Origin: Bradyrhizobium genosp. SA-3 | Lineage (GTDB): Bacteria; Pseudomonadota; Alphaproteobacteria; Rhizobiales; Xanthobacteraceae | DNA: 64,000 bases | NCBI RefSeq assembly: GCF_004212635.1 | Contig: NZ_PSRT01000021.1 | Location: 1-64,000 of the forward strand | Direction: 5' to 3' | Part shown: positions 23,864-31,753 of the stretch, piece by piece | Position numbering within the stretch: position 1 is the stretch's first letter | How the letters are laid out: each line of letters opens with the position of its first letter | The notes under the pieces: model-generated | What the model was told of the DNA's origin: nothing | Database searches by the model: none | The model's input: only the letters and a program-made list of their open reading frames with translations | Program-made: the position numbers and the translations under genes

Positions 23864-24595
23864 GTGAACTATAACTGGAACTGGGGAATCTTTTTCCAGC
23901 CGAACCCGATGGGGACCGGCACCTATCTCGACATGCTGCTGTCGGGACTGGTGCTGACCCTCAAGACCGCGGCGCTGGCCTGGGTCATCGCGCTGATCAC
24001 CGGCTCGATTGTCGGCGTGATGCGCACGCTGCCGTCGAAGGGGGCGAACTGGTTCGGCTTTGCCTATGTCGAATTCTTCCGCAACATGCCGCTGCTCGTG
24101 CAGCTCTTCCTGTGGTTCTTCGTGCTGCCGGAACTGCTGCCAAGAGGCGCCGGCACTTGGCTGAAGCAGATGCCGAACGCGCCGTTCTGGACGGCGGCGA
24201 TCGGCGTCGGGTTCTTCATGTCCGCGCGCGTGGCCGTGCAGCTGCAGGCCGGCATTGGATCGCTGCCGCGCGGGCAGAGGATGGCGGCAACCGCGCTGGG
24301 TCTGACCACCGTGCAGGGCTATCGCTACGTGCTGCTGCCGATGGCGTTCCGCATCATCCTGCCCCCGCTGACGTCCGAGTTTCTCAACACCATCAAGAAC
24401 ACGGCGGTCGCGATCACCATCGGTCTGCTCGAGTTGACCGGACAGGCGCGCTCCATGCAGGAATTCTCGTTCCAGGTATTCGAGGCCTTCACCGCCGCGA
24501 CCATTCTCTACCTCCTCGTCAACGCCGTCGTCGTGACCGCGATGCGCTTCCTCGAGCGCTGGGTTGCGATTCCCGGCTACATCACGGGGAAATAA
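23864..24595 (+). CDS. amino acid ABC transporter permease (GltJ-like)
   Basis: A 243-residue inner-membrane permease of the HisM/GltJ group with about five transmembrane helices. The ATPase-contact EAA loop is visible as QLQAGIGSLPRGQRMAATALGLTTVQGYRYVLLPMAFRIILPP. The start is GTG 23864 (NYNWNWGIFFQPN, a typical GltJ opening). Three bases separate it from the second permease gene. Confidence 0.93.
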   Translation: MNYNWNWGIFFQPNPMGTGTYLDMLLSGLVLTLKTAALAWVIALITGSIVGVMRTLPSKGANWFGFAYVEFFRNMPLLVQLFLWFFVLPELLPRGAGTWLKQMPNAPFWTAAIGVGFFMSARVAVQLQAGIGSLPRGQRMAATALGLTTVQGYRYVLLPMAFRIILPPLTSEFLNTIKNTAVAITIGLLELTGQARSMQEFSFQVFEAFTAATILYLLVNAVVVTAMRFLERWVAIPGYITGK

Positions 24596-24598
24596 GCG

Positions 24599-25291
24599 AT
24601 GTTCGGCAATCTCGATTTCGACGTCATCCGCCGCGCGCTGCCCTACCTGTTCTACGAGGGCATGACCTTCACGCTGACGCTGACGGGGCTCGCAGCACTC
24701 GGGGGCCTGGTCTTCGGCACGGCGCTCGCCCTGATGCGCCTGTCCGGCTTCAAGTTGCTCGGCCGGATCGCCGGCGTCTATGTCGACTTCATGCGCTCAC
24801 TGCCGCTGGTGCTGGTCATCTTCTGGTTCTACTTCCTGGTGCCTTATATCGGGCAGTGGCTGACCGGCGCCTCGCGCCCGATCAGCGTCGGCGCGTTCGC
24901 ATCCTCGCTCATCACCTTCATCATGTTCGAGGCGGCGTATTTCTCCGAGATCATGCGCGCCGGCATCCAGTCGATCTCGCGCGGGCAGCCCGCCGCGGCC
25001 AGCGCGCTGGGGCTGACTTACGCCCAGACCATGCGCTACGTCGTGCTGCCGCAGGCCTTCCGCAACATGCTGCCGGTCCTGATTACGCAGACCATCGTGC
25101 TGTTCCAGGACACCTCGCTGGTCTACGTGCTGTCGATCACCGACTTCCTCGGCGCGGCCAGCAAGGTGGCGCAACGCGACGGGCGCTTGGTCGAAATGTA
25201 TCTGTTTGCAGCTGTCGTCTACTTCACCATTTCCTGTGTCGCGTCCTTCGGCGTCCGCCGGCTCCAGGCGCGCATCGCCATCATTCGCTAG
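24599..25291 (+). CDS. amino acid ABC transporter permease (GltK-like)
   Basis: A 230-residue permease, partner of the preceding one; about five transmembrane helices. EAA loop: SIGRGQ-like stretch GIQSISRGQPAAASALGLTYAQTMRYVVLPQAFRNMLP. The heterodimer of the two permeases forms the channel used by the GltL-like ATPase. Tightly linked to both neighbours. Confidence 0.93.
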   Translation: MFGNLDFDVIRRALPYLFYEGMTFTLTLTGLAALGGLVFGTALALMRLSGFKLLGRIAGVYVDFMRSLPLVLVIFWFYFLVPYIGQWLTGASRPISVGAFASSLITFIMFEAAYFSEIMRAGIQSISRGQPAAASALGLTYAQTMRYVVLPQAFRNMLPVLITQTIVLFQDTSLVYVLSITDFLGAASKVAQRDGRLVEMYLFAAVVYFTISCVASFGVRRLQARIAIIR

Positions 25292-25303
25292 AGCGTGTCG
25301 GTC

Positions 25304-26035
25304 ATGATCGAAATCAGCCACGTCAACAAATGGTACACTCCGAGTTTCCAGGTGCTGACCGATTGCACCACCAGCGTCACCAAGGGTGAGGTCGTCGTGG
25401 TCTGCGGTCCGTCGGGCTCGGGCAAGTCGACGCTGATCAAATGCGTCAATGCGCTGGAGCCGTTCCAGAGCGGCGACATCCTGGTCGACGGCACCAAGGT
25501 CAACGATCCCAAGACCGATCTGCCGAAGCTGCGCTCGCGCGTCGGCATGGTGTTCCAGCACTTCGAGCTGTTTCCGCACCTCAAGATCATCGACAATCTC
25601 TGCCTCGCGCAGCAGAAGGTGCTGGGGCGGTCGCATGACAAGGCGCAGACCAAGGGCATGCAGCTTCTGGAGCGCGTCGGGTTGAAGGAGCAGGCGCAGA
25701 AGTTTCCGGCGCAGCTCTCCGGCGGCCAGCAGCAGCGCGTCGCCATCGCCCGCGCGCTGGCAATGGATCCGATTGCCATGCTGTTCGACGAGCCGACCTC
25801 GGCGCTCGATCCCGAAATGATCAGCGAGGTGCTCGACGTCATGGTCGACCTCGCCCGCGAAGGCATGACCATGATGGTTGTGACCCACGAGATGGGTTTT
25901 GCCCGCAAGGTCGCCAACCGCGTCATCTTCATGGACCGCGGCGAGATCGTCGAGGACGCCGCGAAGGACGATTTCTTCGGTAAGCCCCGCAGCGACCGCG
26001 CGCAGAAGTTCTTGTCGAAGATTCTGTCCCATTAA
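25304..26035 (+). CDS. amino acid ABC transporter ATPase (GltL-like)
   Basis: A 243-residue ABC ATPase of the polar amino acid (PAAT) type. Walker [11 protein letters not shown]-loop [10 protein letters not shown], signature LSGGQQQR, Walker [13 protein letters not shown], switch His in [13 protein letters not shown] 25304 opens the normal family start [11 protein letters not shown]; a GTG at 25295 is possible. Last gene of the four-gene transporter operon. Confidence 0.93.
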   Translation: MIEISHVNKWYTPSFQVLTDCTTSVTKGEVVVVCGPSGSGKSTLIKCVNALEPFQSGDILVDGTKVNDPKTDLPKLRSRVGMVFQHFELFPHLKIIDNLCLAQQKVLGRSHDKAQTKGMQLLERVGLKEQAQKFPAQLSGGQQQRVAIARALAMDPIAMLFDEPTSALDPEMISEVLDVMVDLAREGMTMMVVTHEMGFARKVANRVIFMDRGEIVEDAAKDDFFGKPRSDRAQKFLSKILSH

Positions 26036-26042
26036 CTCCTGT

Positions 26043-26173
26043 CGTCATTCCGGGACGCGCCTCTTGGCGCGGGCCCGGAATCCATCGAGCGGCAGTACGC
26101 GAGGTGAGATGGATTCTCAGATGCGCAATTGTGCATCGTAGCCCATTCGCTTTGCGAATGCCCCGGAATGACG
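26043..26173. repeat. palindromic repeat, CGTCATTCCGGG type, second copy
   Basis: Arms CGTCATTCCGGGACGCG and CCCCGGAATGACG at the two ends, with inner pairs CCCGGAATCCAT/ATGGATTC and an inner palindrome GATGCGCAATTGTGCATC (about 26119-26136). Same family as 16918-17051 but with a diverged centre. It begins eight bases after the ATPase stop. Confidence 0.8.
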
Positions 26174-26243
26174 AATAGATGGGTGCTCGCTCCCCCCATT
26201 TCGCGTATAAGCGCGTTAACCCTTTTTCGCCAGGAGACCTGCC

Positions 26244-27104
26244 TTGGACTCGATCGCCTACGTCAACGGCTCATTCGTCCCGCTCTCGGACGCGAAAGTC
26301 TCGATCCTCGATCGCGGCTTCCTGTTCGCCGATGGCATCTACGAGGTCTCGGCCGTGCTCGACGGCAAGCTGGTCGACAACGCCTCGCACCTGGCGCGGC
26401 TGGAGCGCTCGGTCGGCGAGATCAAGCTGAAGTTGCCCGAGACGGTCGAGCGCATCACCGAGCTTCAGAAGGAGCTGATCGCGCGCAACAAGGTCGAGAA
26501 CGGCCTCGTCTACCTCCAGGTGACGCGTGGCGCCGACAAGGGCCGCGACTTCGCGTTTCCCAAGGGCGACGTCAAGTCGAGCCTGGTGATGTTCACCTCC
26601 GAGAAGGACATCATCAACGCGGCGTCGGCGAAGACCGGCATCAACGTGATCACCGTGCCCGACATCCGCTGGGAGCGGCGCGACATCAAGAGCGTGGCGC
26701 TGCTGGCGCAGGTGCTGGCGAAGCAGGTCGCGGCGGAAGCCGGCGCCGGCGAAGCCTGGATGCTGCAAGACGGCTATGTCACCGAAGGCGGCTCGTCCTC
26801 GGCATTCATCCTGACACAGGACGACGTCATCGTGACCCGCAAGAACTCCAACGCGATCCTGCCGGGCTGCACCCGCAAGGCCGTGGTGGCGCTCGCCGAA
26901 GAGCGCCAGCTCCGCGTCGAGGAGCGTTCTTTCACGGTGGCCGAGGCGCTCGCCGCCAAGGAGGCTTTTGCGACGTCGGCCTCACTGTTCGTCCAGCCGG
27001 TGGTCGCGATCGACGGCAAGAAGATCGGCGACGGCAAACCCGGCCCGATGGCAACGCGGCTGCGCGAGATCTACGTGGAGTTCGCCAAGGCGACGGCGAT
27101 TTAG
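26244..27104 (+). CDS. dat: D-amino-acid transaminase
   Basis: A 286-residue fold-type IV PLP enzyme. It moves the amino group between D-amino acids and 2-oxo acids (D-Ala/D-Glu), feeding cell wall synthesis or D-amino acid use. The family features are SILDRGFLFADGIYEV, the PLP Lys in RRDIKSVALLAQVLAKQ (about 149), and Glu/Gly-rich GYVTEGGSSSAFI (the D-AAT/BCAT cofactor loop). The start is TTG 26244 with AGGAGA upstream. Separated from the transporter operon by a repeat, so probably its own unit, though its position suggests linked amino acid metabolism. Confidence 0.9.
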   Translation: MDSIAYVNGSFVPLSDAKVSILDRGFLFADGIYEVSAVLDGKLVDNASHLARLERSVGEIKLKLPETVERITELQKELIARNKVENGLVYLQVTRGADKGRDFAFPKGDVKSSLVMFTSEKDIINAASAKTGINVITVPDIRWERRDIKSVALLAQVLAKQVAAEAGAGEAWMLQDGYVTEGGSSSAFILTQDDVIVTRKNSNAILPGCTRKAVVALAEERQLRVEERSFTVAEALAAKEAFATSASLFVQPVVAIDGKKIGDGKPGPMATRLREIYVEFAKATAI

Positions 27105-27115
27105 GCGGCGCTCTG

Positions 27116-27207
27116 GTAGGGTGGGCAAAGGCGCGCTTGCGCCGTGCCCACATCTTTTCTCGCATTCGCTGAAAAGCGGTGGGCACGCTTCGCTTTGCCC
27201 ACCCTAC
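27116..27207. repeat. inverted pair of GTAGGGTGGGC REP elements
   Basis: A REP unit beginning GTAGGGTGGGCAAAG and ending GTGCCCAC (27116-27151) faces an inverted unit beginning GTGGGCAC and ending CTTTGCCCACCCTAC (27179-27207), with a 27-base spacer. The ends are the same as those flanking the RAYT gene at 60973-61590, so this is probably a non-autonomous copy pair mobilised by such an enzyme. It lies between convergent genes. Confidence 0.85.
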
Positions 27208-27236
27208 GAGGCTTGCCCGCGAGGTGCACGCTGCGG

Positions 27237-27698
27237 CTACGCCACCGACGCTTTCACCTTCACCGGGTGAACCGCGCGGAACGAGATCGCAATCCTGTTC
27301 CAGGCGTTGATGGCGCCGATCAGCATGGTCAGGTTCACGGTCTCCTCCTCGGAGAAATGCGCCCGGACCTGCTCATAGACGTCATCAGGCGCATGCGTCT
27401 GCGAGATCAGCGTCACCGCTTCCGTCCAGGCCAGCGCGGCGCGCTCGCGGTCGGAATAGAGCGGGGATTCGCGCCAGGCGTCGAGCAGATAGATGCGCTG
27501 CTCGGTCTCGCCGCGCTTGCGCGCATCCTCGGTGTGCATGTTGATGCAATAGGCACAGCCATTGATCTGCGAGGCCCTGATCTTGACGAGCTCGATCAGT
27601 GATTTCTCCAGGCCCGTCGATTGGATCTGCGTCTCCAGCGCCATCAGTGCTTTGATCGTGTCGGGCGCGGCCTGGTAGTAGTTCATGCGGGGCTTCAT
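27237..27698 (-). CDS. carboxymuconolactone decarboxylase/AhpD-family protein
   Basis: A 153-residue all-helical protein of the AhpD/CMD family, with the redox motif CAYCINMH (C48, C51, H55) typical of alkylhydroperoxidase-like members. The Cys pair suggests peroxidase or thiol-disulfide activity rather than lactone decarboxylation. ATG 27698 has AAGGAGA upstream; the long open frame continuing upstream is a shadow of the efflux gene. Third gene of the emrA-emrB operon (27 bases after emrB), so it may work on the same toxic compounds. Confidence 0.9.
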   Translation of the reverse strand: MKPRMNYYQAAPDTIKALMALETQIQSTGLEKSLIELVKIRASQINGCAYCINMHTEDARKRGETEQRIYLLDAWRESPLYSDRERAALAWTEAVTLISQTHAPDDVYEQVRAHFSEEETVNLTMLIGAINAWNRIAISFRAVHPVKVKASVA

Positions 27699-27724
27699 GG
27701 TCGTTCTCCTTTCGTGGGGTGAGG

Positions 27725-29335
27725 TCAGTGGGCTCCGCCGGCGGAAGTCTGGCCCGGCTTCTTCAGGAAGAGAGCGGCGATCAGGGCCACGATCAGCGCC
27801 GCGCCGAGCAGATAGAAGGTGTCGCTGAAGGCGAGGATATAGGCCTGCTTCTGCACGATACGGCCGATCGCGACATAGGCACGATGGGACGCATCCGCAT
27901 GGTCGAGGATGCCGTGATTGATGAAATATTGCGTGAGTTGCTCCAGCCGTGTGCGCGTCGCCTGCTCGAACACCGAGACCGACTGCATCAGCACGTTGGA
28001 GTGATACTGCTCGCGCTTGGTCAGCACGGTCTGGAGCAGCGCGATGCCGACGGCGCCGCCGAGATTGCGCGTCATGTTGAACAGGCCGGACGCCGAGCCC
28101 GCATTCTCCGGCTCGATGCCTGATGTCGCGACGGCCGACAGCGGTGCCATCACCAGCGCCTGGCCGATCGCCCGAACCACATTGGGCCAGAGCAACTGAT
28201 CGGCGGCATAGTTGCTGGTCATGGTGATGTTCATGAAGTTGGAGGCCGCGAACAGGACGAAACCGACACCGATGATGATCCGCGCGTCGAACTTCTGCAT
28301 CAGCCGCGGCACCAGCGGAATCAGCATGAGTTGCGGCAGCCCGGTCCATGCCAGCACCAAGCCGATCTGCTCGGCGTTGTAGCCCTGGATGCGAGCCAGA
28401 TATTGCGGCAGGATGAAGACCGAGCCGTAGAGCGCGACGCCGAGCAGGAAGTTTGCGAGCATGCCGAAGCCGAAATTGCGGCGCACGAGCAGGCGAAGGT
28501 TCAGGAGCGGCTTCTTGACCGTGAGCTCGATGATCAGGAACGCAGTCAGCGCAACGACGGCGATCACCGACAGTTTCACGATGAAGGGCGAGCCGAACCA
28601 GTCGTCCTTGTTGCCTTCCTCCAGCACGGTCTGGAGCGCGGACAGGCCGATTGCCATGGTGATGATGCCGACCCAGTCGCCCTCGCGCAGGAGCGAAAGC
28701 TTCATCGGCCTTGCGTCGAGCGCGTACCAGAGCATGCCGACCATGATCGCGCCGGGCACGAGGTTGACGTAGAAGATGTATTGCCAGCCGAAATTCTCGG
28801 TGAGATAGCCGCCGATGGTCGGGCCGATCGCGGGTGCGAAGGTCGCCGACAGCGCGAACAGGGCAAGGCCCACCGGCTGTTTTCCGCGCGGCAGCAACGT
28901 GATGATCAGCGTGAAGGCCATCGGAATCAGCACGCCGCCGGTGAAGCCTTGCACCGCGCGCAGCACGATCATCTGCGACAGATCCTGCGCCAACGCGCAG
29001 GCCGCGGACAGCGCCAAAAACAGGATCGCGTTGGTAAGGAGATAAATCCGGATCGAGAACACCTGCGCGAGCCAGCCGGAGAGCGGGATCACCACGATCT
29101 CGGCGATCAGATAGGAGGTCGAGATCCAGCCGCCGTCGTCGATGCCGGCGCCGATCGCACCTTGGATGTCGGCCAGCGAGGCGTTGACGATCTGGATGTT
29201 CAGCACCGCCATGAAGGCGCCCAGCGTCGCGCCGATCACCGCGATCCATATTCTTGCGGAAACCGCCGGCGTGGCGGGCGCAGCAGGAGCGGCGAGGCCG
29301 GCTGCGGCGTTGAGGGTGGGTTGGAGCGTGCTCAT
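27725..29335 (-). CDS. emrB: DHA2-family multidrug efflux MFS permease (EmrB-like)
   Basis: A 536-residue drug:proton antiporter of the DHA2 group, 14 transmembrane segments. Visible motifs: LAQVFSIRIYLL (loop 2-3 region), RAVQGFTGGVLIPMAFTLI (motif in TM4), GPTIGGYLTENFGWQYIFYVNLVPG (TM5 to 6 antiporter motif). With the EmrA-like adaptor and an outer membrane channel it would export hydrophobic toxins across both membranes. 16 bases after emrA. Confidence 0.93.
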   Translation of the reverse strand: MSTLQPTLNAAAGLAAPAAPATPAVSARIWIAVIGATLGAFMAVLNIQIVNASLADIQGAIGAGIDDGGWISTSYLIAEIVVIPLSGWLAQVFSIRIYLLTNAILFLALSAACALAQDLSQMIVLRAVQGFTGGVLIPMAFTLIITLLPRGKQPVGLALFALSATFAPAIGPTIGGYLTENFGWQYIFYVNLVPGAIMVGMLWYALDARPMKLSLLREGDWVGIITMAIGLSALQTVLEEGNKDDWFGSPFIVKLSVIAVVALTAFLIIELTVKKPLLNLRLLVRRNFGFGMLANFLLGVALYGSVFILPQYLARIQGYNAEQIGLVLAWTGLPQLMLIPLVPRLMQKFDARIIIGVGFVLFAASNFMNITMTSNYAADQLLWPNVVRAIGQALVMAPLSAVATSGIEPENAGSASGLFNMTRNLGGAVGIALLQTVLTKREQYHSNVLMQSVSVFEQATRTRLEQLTQYFINHGILDHADASHRAYVAIGRIVQKQAYILAFSDTFYLLGAALIVALIAALFLKKPGQTSAGGAH

Positions 29336-29351
29336 GGAAGCCTCGTCAGCT

Positions 29352-30530
29352 TCAGCCGCCGTTCGGACGGGATGTGTTGTCGGCGAGATGCCTGGTCGTC
29401 TCGCGTTCGGCCAGCACCGCCTGCTTGGTGTCGACGGTCGGCACCGCGGACATGCCGGGGCGCAGCAGACCGGTGAGGTTATGATCGTCGAGCACGATCT
29501 TCACCGGCACGCGCTGCACGATCTTGGTGAAGTTGCCGGTGGCGTTGTCCGGCGGCAGCAGGGCGAATTCGAGCCCGCTCGCCGGCGACAGGCTGTCGAT
29601 ATGGCCGCGCAGGGTCTGACCGCGGAAGCTGTCGACGCGCAGCTCGACCGGCTGGCCGGGACGCATATGCGTGAGCTGAGTCTCCTTGAAGTTTGCAACG
29701 ACATAGACCGCATCGAGCGGCACCACGGCCATCAGCTGTGTGCCGGCCTGCACGTACTGGCCGACGCGCAGCGAACGTGCGCCAACCGTGCCGTCGACCG
29801 GCGCTGTGATCTCAGTGTAGGACAGGTTCAGCGCCGCCTGCTGCGCCACCGCGCGAGCGCGTTCGAGCTGGGCCGCCGCCTGGGCGCGCTGGGTGGTGAG
29901 TACGTCGACCTTGCGCTGCGCCGCCAAGAGGCCGGATTTGGCGTGCTGCAGTTGCGCGGCGCTGGCGCGCAGCGCCGCATCGGTCTGCTGCGCGCGCTGG
30001 ATCGTGCCGGAGCCCGTCTTCATCAGATCGTCGTAGCGGGCGCGTTCCTCCTGGGCGAATTTCAGATTGGCGTCCGCAGCGGTGACGTCGGCGGTGCTCT
30101 GCGCGATGATCGGCTGCTGCAATTCGAGCTGGGCATCGATGTTGCGCACCGAGGCTTCGCCGGCGGCGACATCGGCGCGGGCCTGGTCGAGCGCTGCCTT
30201 GAAGTCACGATCGTCGATCTTGGCCAGCGCCTGGCCCGCTTTGACCTTCTCGTTGTCGCCAACCAGCACCTTCGCGATGTAGCCGGAGACCTTTGGCGCG
30301 ATGATCGTGGAATCGGCCTTCACGTAGGCGTCGTCGGTGGATTCGAGGTAGCGGCCGGTGGTCCAATAGTCATGTCCGAAATAGGCAACCGTTGCCGTGC
30401 CTGCGAGGAGCGCGAGCACCAACGCGGCGCGCCGGACCAACGTCCGGGCCGGCAGGCGCGGCGTCTTGGAGTAAACATTAATGATTTCAGTTGCTTGCTG
30501 GAAGTTTTCGGTGCGCGGCATTTCGGACAT
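29352..30530 (-). CDS. emrA: HlyD-family membrane fusion protein (EmrA-like)
   Basis: A 392-residue periplasmic adaptor. One N-terminal transmembrane segment (about 31-50, VLALLAGTATVAYFGHDYW), a lipoyl/barrel-sandwich half (STIIAPKVSGYIAKVLVGDNEKVKAGQALAKIDDRDF), a long coiled-coil hairpin with many Ala/Gln heptads (about 115-210), the second lipoyl half and a beta-barrel (ITAPVDGTVGARSLRVGQYVQAGTQLMAVVPLD). First gene of the emrA-emrB-AhpD-like operon. A LysR-type operator copy lies 74-96 bases upstream. Confidence 0.93.
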   Translation of the reverse strand: MSEMPRTENFQQATEIINVYSKTPRLPARTLVRRAALVLALLAGTATVAYFGHDYWTTGRYLESTDDAYVKADSTIIAPKVSGYIAKVLVGDNEKVKAGQALAKIDDRDFKAALDQARADVAAGEASVRNIDAQLELQQPIIAQSTADVTAADANLKFAQEERARYDDLMKTGSGTIQRAQQTDAALRASAAQLQHAKSGLLAAQRKVDVLTTQRAQAAAQLERARAVAQQAALNLSYTEITAPVDGTVGARSLRVGQYVQAGTQLMAVVPLDAVYVVANFKETQLTHMRPGQPVELRVDSFRGQTLRGHIDSLSPASGLEFALLPPDNATGNFTKIVQRVPVKIVLDDHNLTGLLRPGMSAVPTVDTKQAVLAERETTRHLADNTSRPNGG

Positions 30531-30603
30531 GGCGGTCTCCTATCGGCGTGCTGAGACTATCTGTCTTTCTTACTCCGGTGATAATTAGCGAAATATCGGA
30601 AGG

Positions 30604-30626
30604 ATTATCCATTAAGGGTGGATAGT
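30604..30626. promoter_or_regulatory. LysR-type operator copy 1, ATTATC-N11-GATAGT
   Basis: ATTATC (30604-30609), 11 bases, GATAGT (30621-30626): a T-N11-A type inverted repeat with one mismatch between arms. It is 74-96 bases upstream of emrA, a normal activation position for LysR proteins. The matching copy is at 30799. Confidence 0.65.
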
Positions 30627-30798
30627 CCGGGGGATATCGCTTTGATGTCTGAGGTCTACCGAACCGGATGTGCCACTGCCCCAGAGCGATTGCCGCATCT
30701 GTCGCGCAATTGCTGCTAACGAGGGCCCATGTCGCGCGAAGCTAGGCGGGCGAGACCGCCTGGGTGATCTGTTAGATAATCCCGGCGAATTCCTTGCG

Positions 30799-30821
30799 AT
30801 TATCGATCAAGAGCGGATAAT
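30799..30821. promoter_or_regulatory. LysR-type operator copy 2, ATTATC-N11-GATAAT
   Basis: ATTATC (30799-30804), 11 bases, GATAAT (30816-30821): perfect 6-bp arms, ending eight bases before the lysR start, where it covers the ribosome site and so would suit autorepression. A further GATAATC half-site occurs at about 30774-30780. Confidence 0.7.
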
Positions 30822-30829
30822 CAGGCGGC

Positions 30830-31741
30830 ATGGACCGATTGACCAGCCTCGAAGTCTTCAGCCGGGTGGTCGAGACCGGCGGCTTTTCCGCAGCAGCCCG
30901 CAAGCTCAACATGTCGACCAGCATGGTGAGCAACCACGTCCAGGCGCTGGAGGACCGGCTCGGCGTGCGGCTGCTCAATCGCACCACGCGCAAGGTCAGC
31001 CTCACCGAGATCGGCAAGGCCTATTACGACCGCGCCACGCAGATCCTCGCCGATCTCGAGCAGGCCGACGACATCGCGAGCGAATTGCAGTCGGTGCCCC
31101 GCGGTACGCTGCGCATCCACGTCGCCACGCACATGGTGCCGTTCGTCGCGCCGGTGGTGGCGCAGCTCCTGTCGACTTATCCGGAGCTCAAGATCGACCT
31201 GCGCATGGGCGAGGCCGACGTCGACCTCATCGAGGAAGGCTATGACGTCGCCCTGCGTATGACCGCGCCGCCGGATTCGAGCCTGATCGTGCGCAGTCTC
31301 GCCACCTGGCGGCACGTGCTGTGCTGTTCGCACGATTATCTCGAGAGGCATGGTCGTGTTCAGAAGCTCGACGAACTCGCCGCGCACCATTGTGCGCGTC
31401 ACTTGAACTATCCTTTCGGCGACGAGTGGCGCTTCTTCGATCGCAAGGGTGCCCCGGCCTCGGTACGCATCTCCGGCCGCTTCGTCACTAATAGCGGGGA
31501 AGCGCTGCGGAAAGTCGCACTGGAGGGCGCTGCCGTCTGCCTGATGGCCGGGTTTCTGGTTCAGGACGATCTTGAAGCAGGCCACCTCGTTCGGCTCCTG
31601 CCCGAATATCGCCCGGTCGAGATGTCGATGAACGCGGTCTATCCGCACCGCCACCATCTGTCGGCGAAGGTGAGGACCTTCATCGACATGCTCGTGCATC
31701 ACAGCGCCGAGCAGCAGAAGCTGATCAATCCCTATTCATGA
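30830..31741 (+). CDS. LysR-family regulator, divergent from emrAB
   Basis: A 303-residue LysR-type regulator. The N-terminal winged helix is MDRLTSLEVFSRVVETGGFSAAARKLNMSTSMVSNHVQALEDRLGVRLLNRTTRKVSLTEIG, split normally, followed by the effector domain (TLRIHVATHMVPFVAPVVAQLLSTYPELKIDLRMGEADVDLIEEGYDVALR). The sequence belongs to the CrgA/PecT/AaeR-like branch. Probably regulates emrAB and itself through the paired T-N11-A sites; the inducer is unknown. Confidence 0.92.
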   Translation: MDRLTSLEVFSRVVETGGFSAAARKLNMSTSMVSNHVQALEDRLGVRLLNRTTRKVSLTEIGKAYYDRATQILADLEQADDIASELQSVPRGTLRIHVATHMVPFVAPVVAQLLSTYPELKIDLRMGEADVDLIEEGYDVALRMTAPPDSSLIVRSLATWRHVLCCSHDYLERHGRVQKLDELAAHHCARHLNYPFGDEWRFFDRKGAPASVRISGRFVTNSGEALRKVALEGAAVCLMAGFLVQDDLEAGHLVRLLPEYRPVEMSMNAVYPHRHHLSAKVRTFIDMLVHHSAEQQKLINPYS

Positions 31742-31753
31742 GTGGCGCGGCGG

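Noticed and set aside
16910..26200. CATTCC-type repeats as insertion sequences
   Set aside because: About 130 bases, no coding capacity and no target duplications; these are palindromic intergenic elements.
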